A DNA stretch of 15,287 bases from Candidatus Pollutiaquabacter sp. (GTDB lineage Bacteria; Bacteroidota; Bacteroidia; AKYH767-A; 2013-40CM-41-45). The stretch spans positions 1-15,287 of the forward strand of contig CAINVI010000217.1 of assembly GCA_903854075.1 (NCBI GenBank), read 5' to 3'. The position numbers and the translations under genes were made by a program. Of this stretch, positions 13,589 through 15,287 are shown piece by piece. Position 1 is the stretch's first letter, and each line of letters opens with the position of its first letter. Below the pieces are notes generated by a model. That model saw nothing but the letters and a program-made list of their open reading frames with translations. It did no database searches and was not told the DNA's origin.

Positions 13589-15287
13589 TTATTTGTTGAT
13601 AATCAGCTTGTCGTAGCGGACATGGTCTGCTGCGGTAATACGGTAAACATAGATACCGGATGACAAGAGGGAAGCATCAAACTGTACGTGTTTGATTTCG
13701 CCGCCGTTGACATCTCCACGGAAGAGTTCCGCTACCTTTTCACCATTCATGGAATAGACCTCCACGGTGACCGCTGACGTGTAATCAGCGACTGCGAACT
13801 CGATCGTACAAGATTCGCTCATTGGGTTAGGGAATGCCTTAGCCACAATGCGATCTGCTTCAAGAGCATCACTCAGGTTATTGGATATCTCGTCCGTCAT
13901 ACGTACGCTGGCAGGAAGTGAATTGGAAAATCCACCCAGCATACGGCAACCGTCGAAACCACGGTTGATAGCATCCACGGCCTGATTGATCTCTGACAAG
14001 GAAGGCGTACCTGTAGTTGGAACATACGTTCTGCCCAATGCACGATTAGCCAGGCTGAAGAGGTCGCCAATCGTATTATTAGCACCGAGGTAACTGATCA
14101 CGCTTTGTGGAATAGCAAAAGTTTGACCTGTTCCAGCAATAGCTGTGCCGGTTGTGCTGCAGCCGCTTCCGGTTGAAGCAAAGGTGGTCAGGTAACGACC
14201 GGTGATACGCTGAACTGCTAATGCACCACTGTTGATGCGCAGGTTGAGGCCCAGCGTAATCGTCTGTGCCAACAGGACGTTCGAGAACCTTCCGTTACGG
14301 ATAGCAATACCCACCGGATTCTGGCAGGTTGCTGTTCCGTTGAGCGGGGAGCTTAGTCCACCGCCCGGTAGGCGGCTGATTAAGCAGGTCACATCGGCAG
14401 TCGTAAAGGTGATTTTATTCGTTCCTCCACCAATTACTAGTGGTGAAGAGCTTAATAAGCTGGTCATAAAGGCCGGTGTTGTCATACCATTGCAATGTCT
14501 GCCTCCACTGTTTCCGTAAGCTCCCTGTGTATATGTACAGAAACGACCACAGCTGGCATCAACATTGACCGTGCAGCTGCTTACACAACCGTTAGGATTG
14601 GTAACGATCAACTGGAACTGTGCCGGACCAGCACCTGCGGTGAAGGTCAGGGTAGCCGTGTTGCCACTCGTGATGGTGTAGCCGGAACCGCTGACCACAC
14701 TCCAAGCATAGGTTGCGCCTGGTTGTGCGTTCGTAACGTTGGCGCTGATGTTGTTGCCGGAAGTACCGCATGCAACAGTCACCGGACCGCTGATCGTACA
14801 ATTTGGAGTAACCTGATTAACCGTAGCAGAGCAGGAACTGGAAGCGGTACAACCGTTCGATTGTGTAACAGTTACCGTGTAAACGGTACTGTTTGATACG
14901 GAAATACTGGCTGTCGTAGCACCACCCGGTGACCATAAGTAACCGGTAATAGTGTTAGAGCCGGAAGCAGTTGCAGAAGCGCTCAGCGTTGTCGACGTGT
15001 TGGTACAAGTGATTGTGCCGGCAGGACTGCAGGAAACAGTAGGATTGGAATTGTTGAGTCCTAATGTGGTAGAAGCAGAAGCAGTACAACCGTTACCGGA
15101 TTGAACCACTGTTACGGTATAAGCACCTGCGCTTGATGTGCTGAAGGAAGCCGTGGTAGCACCACCGGTCCAGCTGTAAGAAGCGATGGTCTTGCCGGTA
15201 CATGCTGTTGCATTGGCAGAAACCGTGCGGCTTGGGTTAGTACAGGTGATTGGACCATTGTTGGTAGCATTTACCGTTGGACGGCAA
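13589..15287 (-). CDS. giant T9SS-secreted Ig/PKD-repeat protein, paralog (5' end outside the window)
   Basis: The C-terminal 565 residues are visible; the frame is open to the window edge with no stop, so the start lies beyond 15287. In order they hold one B module starting RPTVNATNNGPITC, one A module, one PKD-like module (NCTISGPV to TVNVDASC, with GATYAWSVVSGSGYTI), the conserved module beginning CTYTQGAYGNSGG, and a type A T9SS tail (VAKAFPNPMSESCTIEF, MNGEKV, SSGIYVYRI, DKLIINK). Each segment has a counterpart in the same order in the complete protein at 7472-13069, from which it differs mainly in linkers and the ends of modules. It is a tandem duplicate with the same likely role as a surface or secreted adhesin-like protein. 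Total length and N-terminal domain are unknown. It has its own terminator. Confidence 0.93.
   Translation of the reverse strand, partial: CRPTVNATNNGPITCTNPSRTVSANATACTGKTIASYSWTGGATTASFSTSSAGAYTVTVVQSGNGCTASASTTLGLNNSNPTVSCSPAGTITCTNTSTTLSASATASGSNTITGYLWSPGGATTASISVSNSTVYTVTVTQSNGCTASSSCSATVNQVTPNCTISGPVTVACGTSGNNISANVTNAQPGATYAWSVVSGSGYTITSGNTATLTFTAGAGPAQFQLIVTNPNGCVSSCTVNVDASCGRFCTYTQGAYGNSGGRHCNGMTTPAFMTSLLSSSPLVIGGGTNKITFTTADVTCLISRLPGGGLSSPLNGTATCQNPVGIAIRNGRFSNVLLAQTITLGLNLRINSGALAVQRITGRYLTTFASTGSGCSTTGTAIAGTGQTFAIPQSVISYLGANNTIGDLFSLANRALGRTYVPTTGTPSLSEINQAVDAINRGFDGCRMLGGFSNSLPASVRMTDEISNNLSDALEADRIVAKAFPNPMSESCTIEFAVADYTSAVTVEVYSMNGEKVAELFRGDVNGGEIKHVQFDASLLSSGIYVYRITAADHVRYDKLIINK
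13592..13849 (-). other. T9SS type A C-terminal sorting domain of the partial paralog
   Basis: The last 86 residues have the same block order as the tail of the complete paralog: VAKAFPNP, CTIEFAV, VTVEVYSMNGEKV, VNGGEIK, SSGIYVYRI and a terminal DKLIINK. The tail is the sorting signal for the type IX translocon. Confidence 0.93.
13922..14542 (-). repeat. conserved TQG module, copy in the partial paralog
   Basis: This aligns end to end with 7805-8443. It opens CTYTQGAYGNSGGRHCNG and includes TCLISRLPGGG, LNLRINSGALA, IPQSVISYL, LFSLANRALG and AVDAINRGFDGC. Cysteines are retained at matching positions: in CTYTQG, HCNG, TCLISR, ATC, GC/AC and the closing FD.CR. Confidence 0.8.
14552..15286 (-). 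repeat. B-A-C module run in the partial paralog
   Basis: Three Ig/PKD-like modules are seen: B (from the window edge to about 15050), A (about 15043-14810) and the PKD-like C module (about 14809-14552). The order matches the end of the module array in the complete paralog. The array probably continues beyond the window. Confidence 0.8.

Overview
The window looks like a chromosomal segment of a Bacteroidota bacterium with roughly balanced base composition. The main evidence is two large secreted proteins that end in a type A C-terminal sorting domain of the type IX secretion system (T9SS), a system confined to that phylum. Supporting signs are a promoter -7 element of the TAnnTTTG class, weak Shine-Dalgarno sequences, and A/C-rich leaders.

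Positions 1-3809 are mostly housekeeping genes, packed tightly. They are the 3' end of a 2-oxo acid dehydrogenase E2 gene (probably sucB), thpR one base later, and then nfu (iron-sulfur carrier) convergent with thpR and overlapping its 3' end. nadB (first step of de novo NAD synthesis) is divergent from nfu, and its stop codon overlaps the stop of a membrane-associated methyltransferase-like gene on the minus strand.

Positions 3018-7401 hold the most intriguing gene set. On the minus strand, in transcription order, are a FeeM-like N-acyl amino acid synthase, a VAO/PCMH-family flavoprotein whose start overlaps it by 34 bp, and, 134 bp further, the methyltransferase-like gene. Divergent from these is a LuxE-family acyl-protein synthetase. 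Together they suggest a small unassigned lipid pathway: an N-acyl amino acid, perhaps N-acyl-tyrosine, is made and its phenolic side chain is then oxidised. That pathway is inference; the family assignments are well supported.

Positions 7424-15287 hold two tandem paralogous genes on the minus strand for giant surface or secreted proteins. The first is complete (1865 aa): signal peptide, N-terminal beta-rich domain, about 14 cysteine-rich Ig/PKD-like modules in an alternating A-B pattern with a period near 156 residues, a conserved module of about 210 residues that begins with a YTQG motif, and a T9SS tail. The second is cut by the window edge and repeats the last part of this layout. Each gene ends in a GGCC-based, probably bidirectional hairpin terminator. 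The 519-bp spacer between them contains an imperfect inverted repeat. No RNA genes, insertion sequences or CRISPR arrays were recognised.
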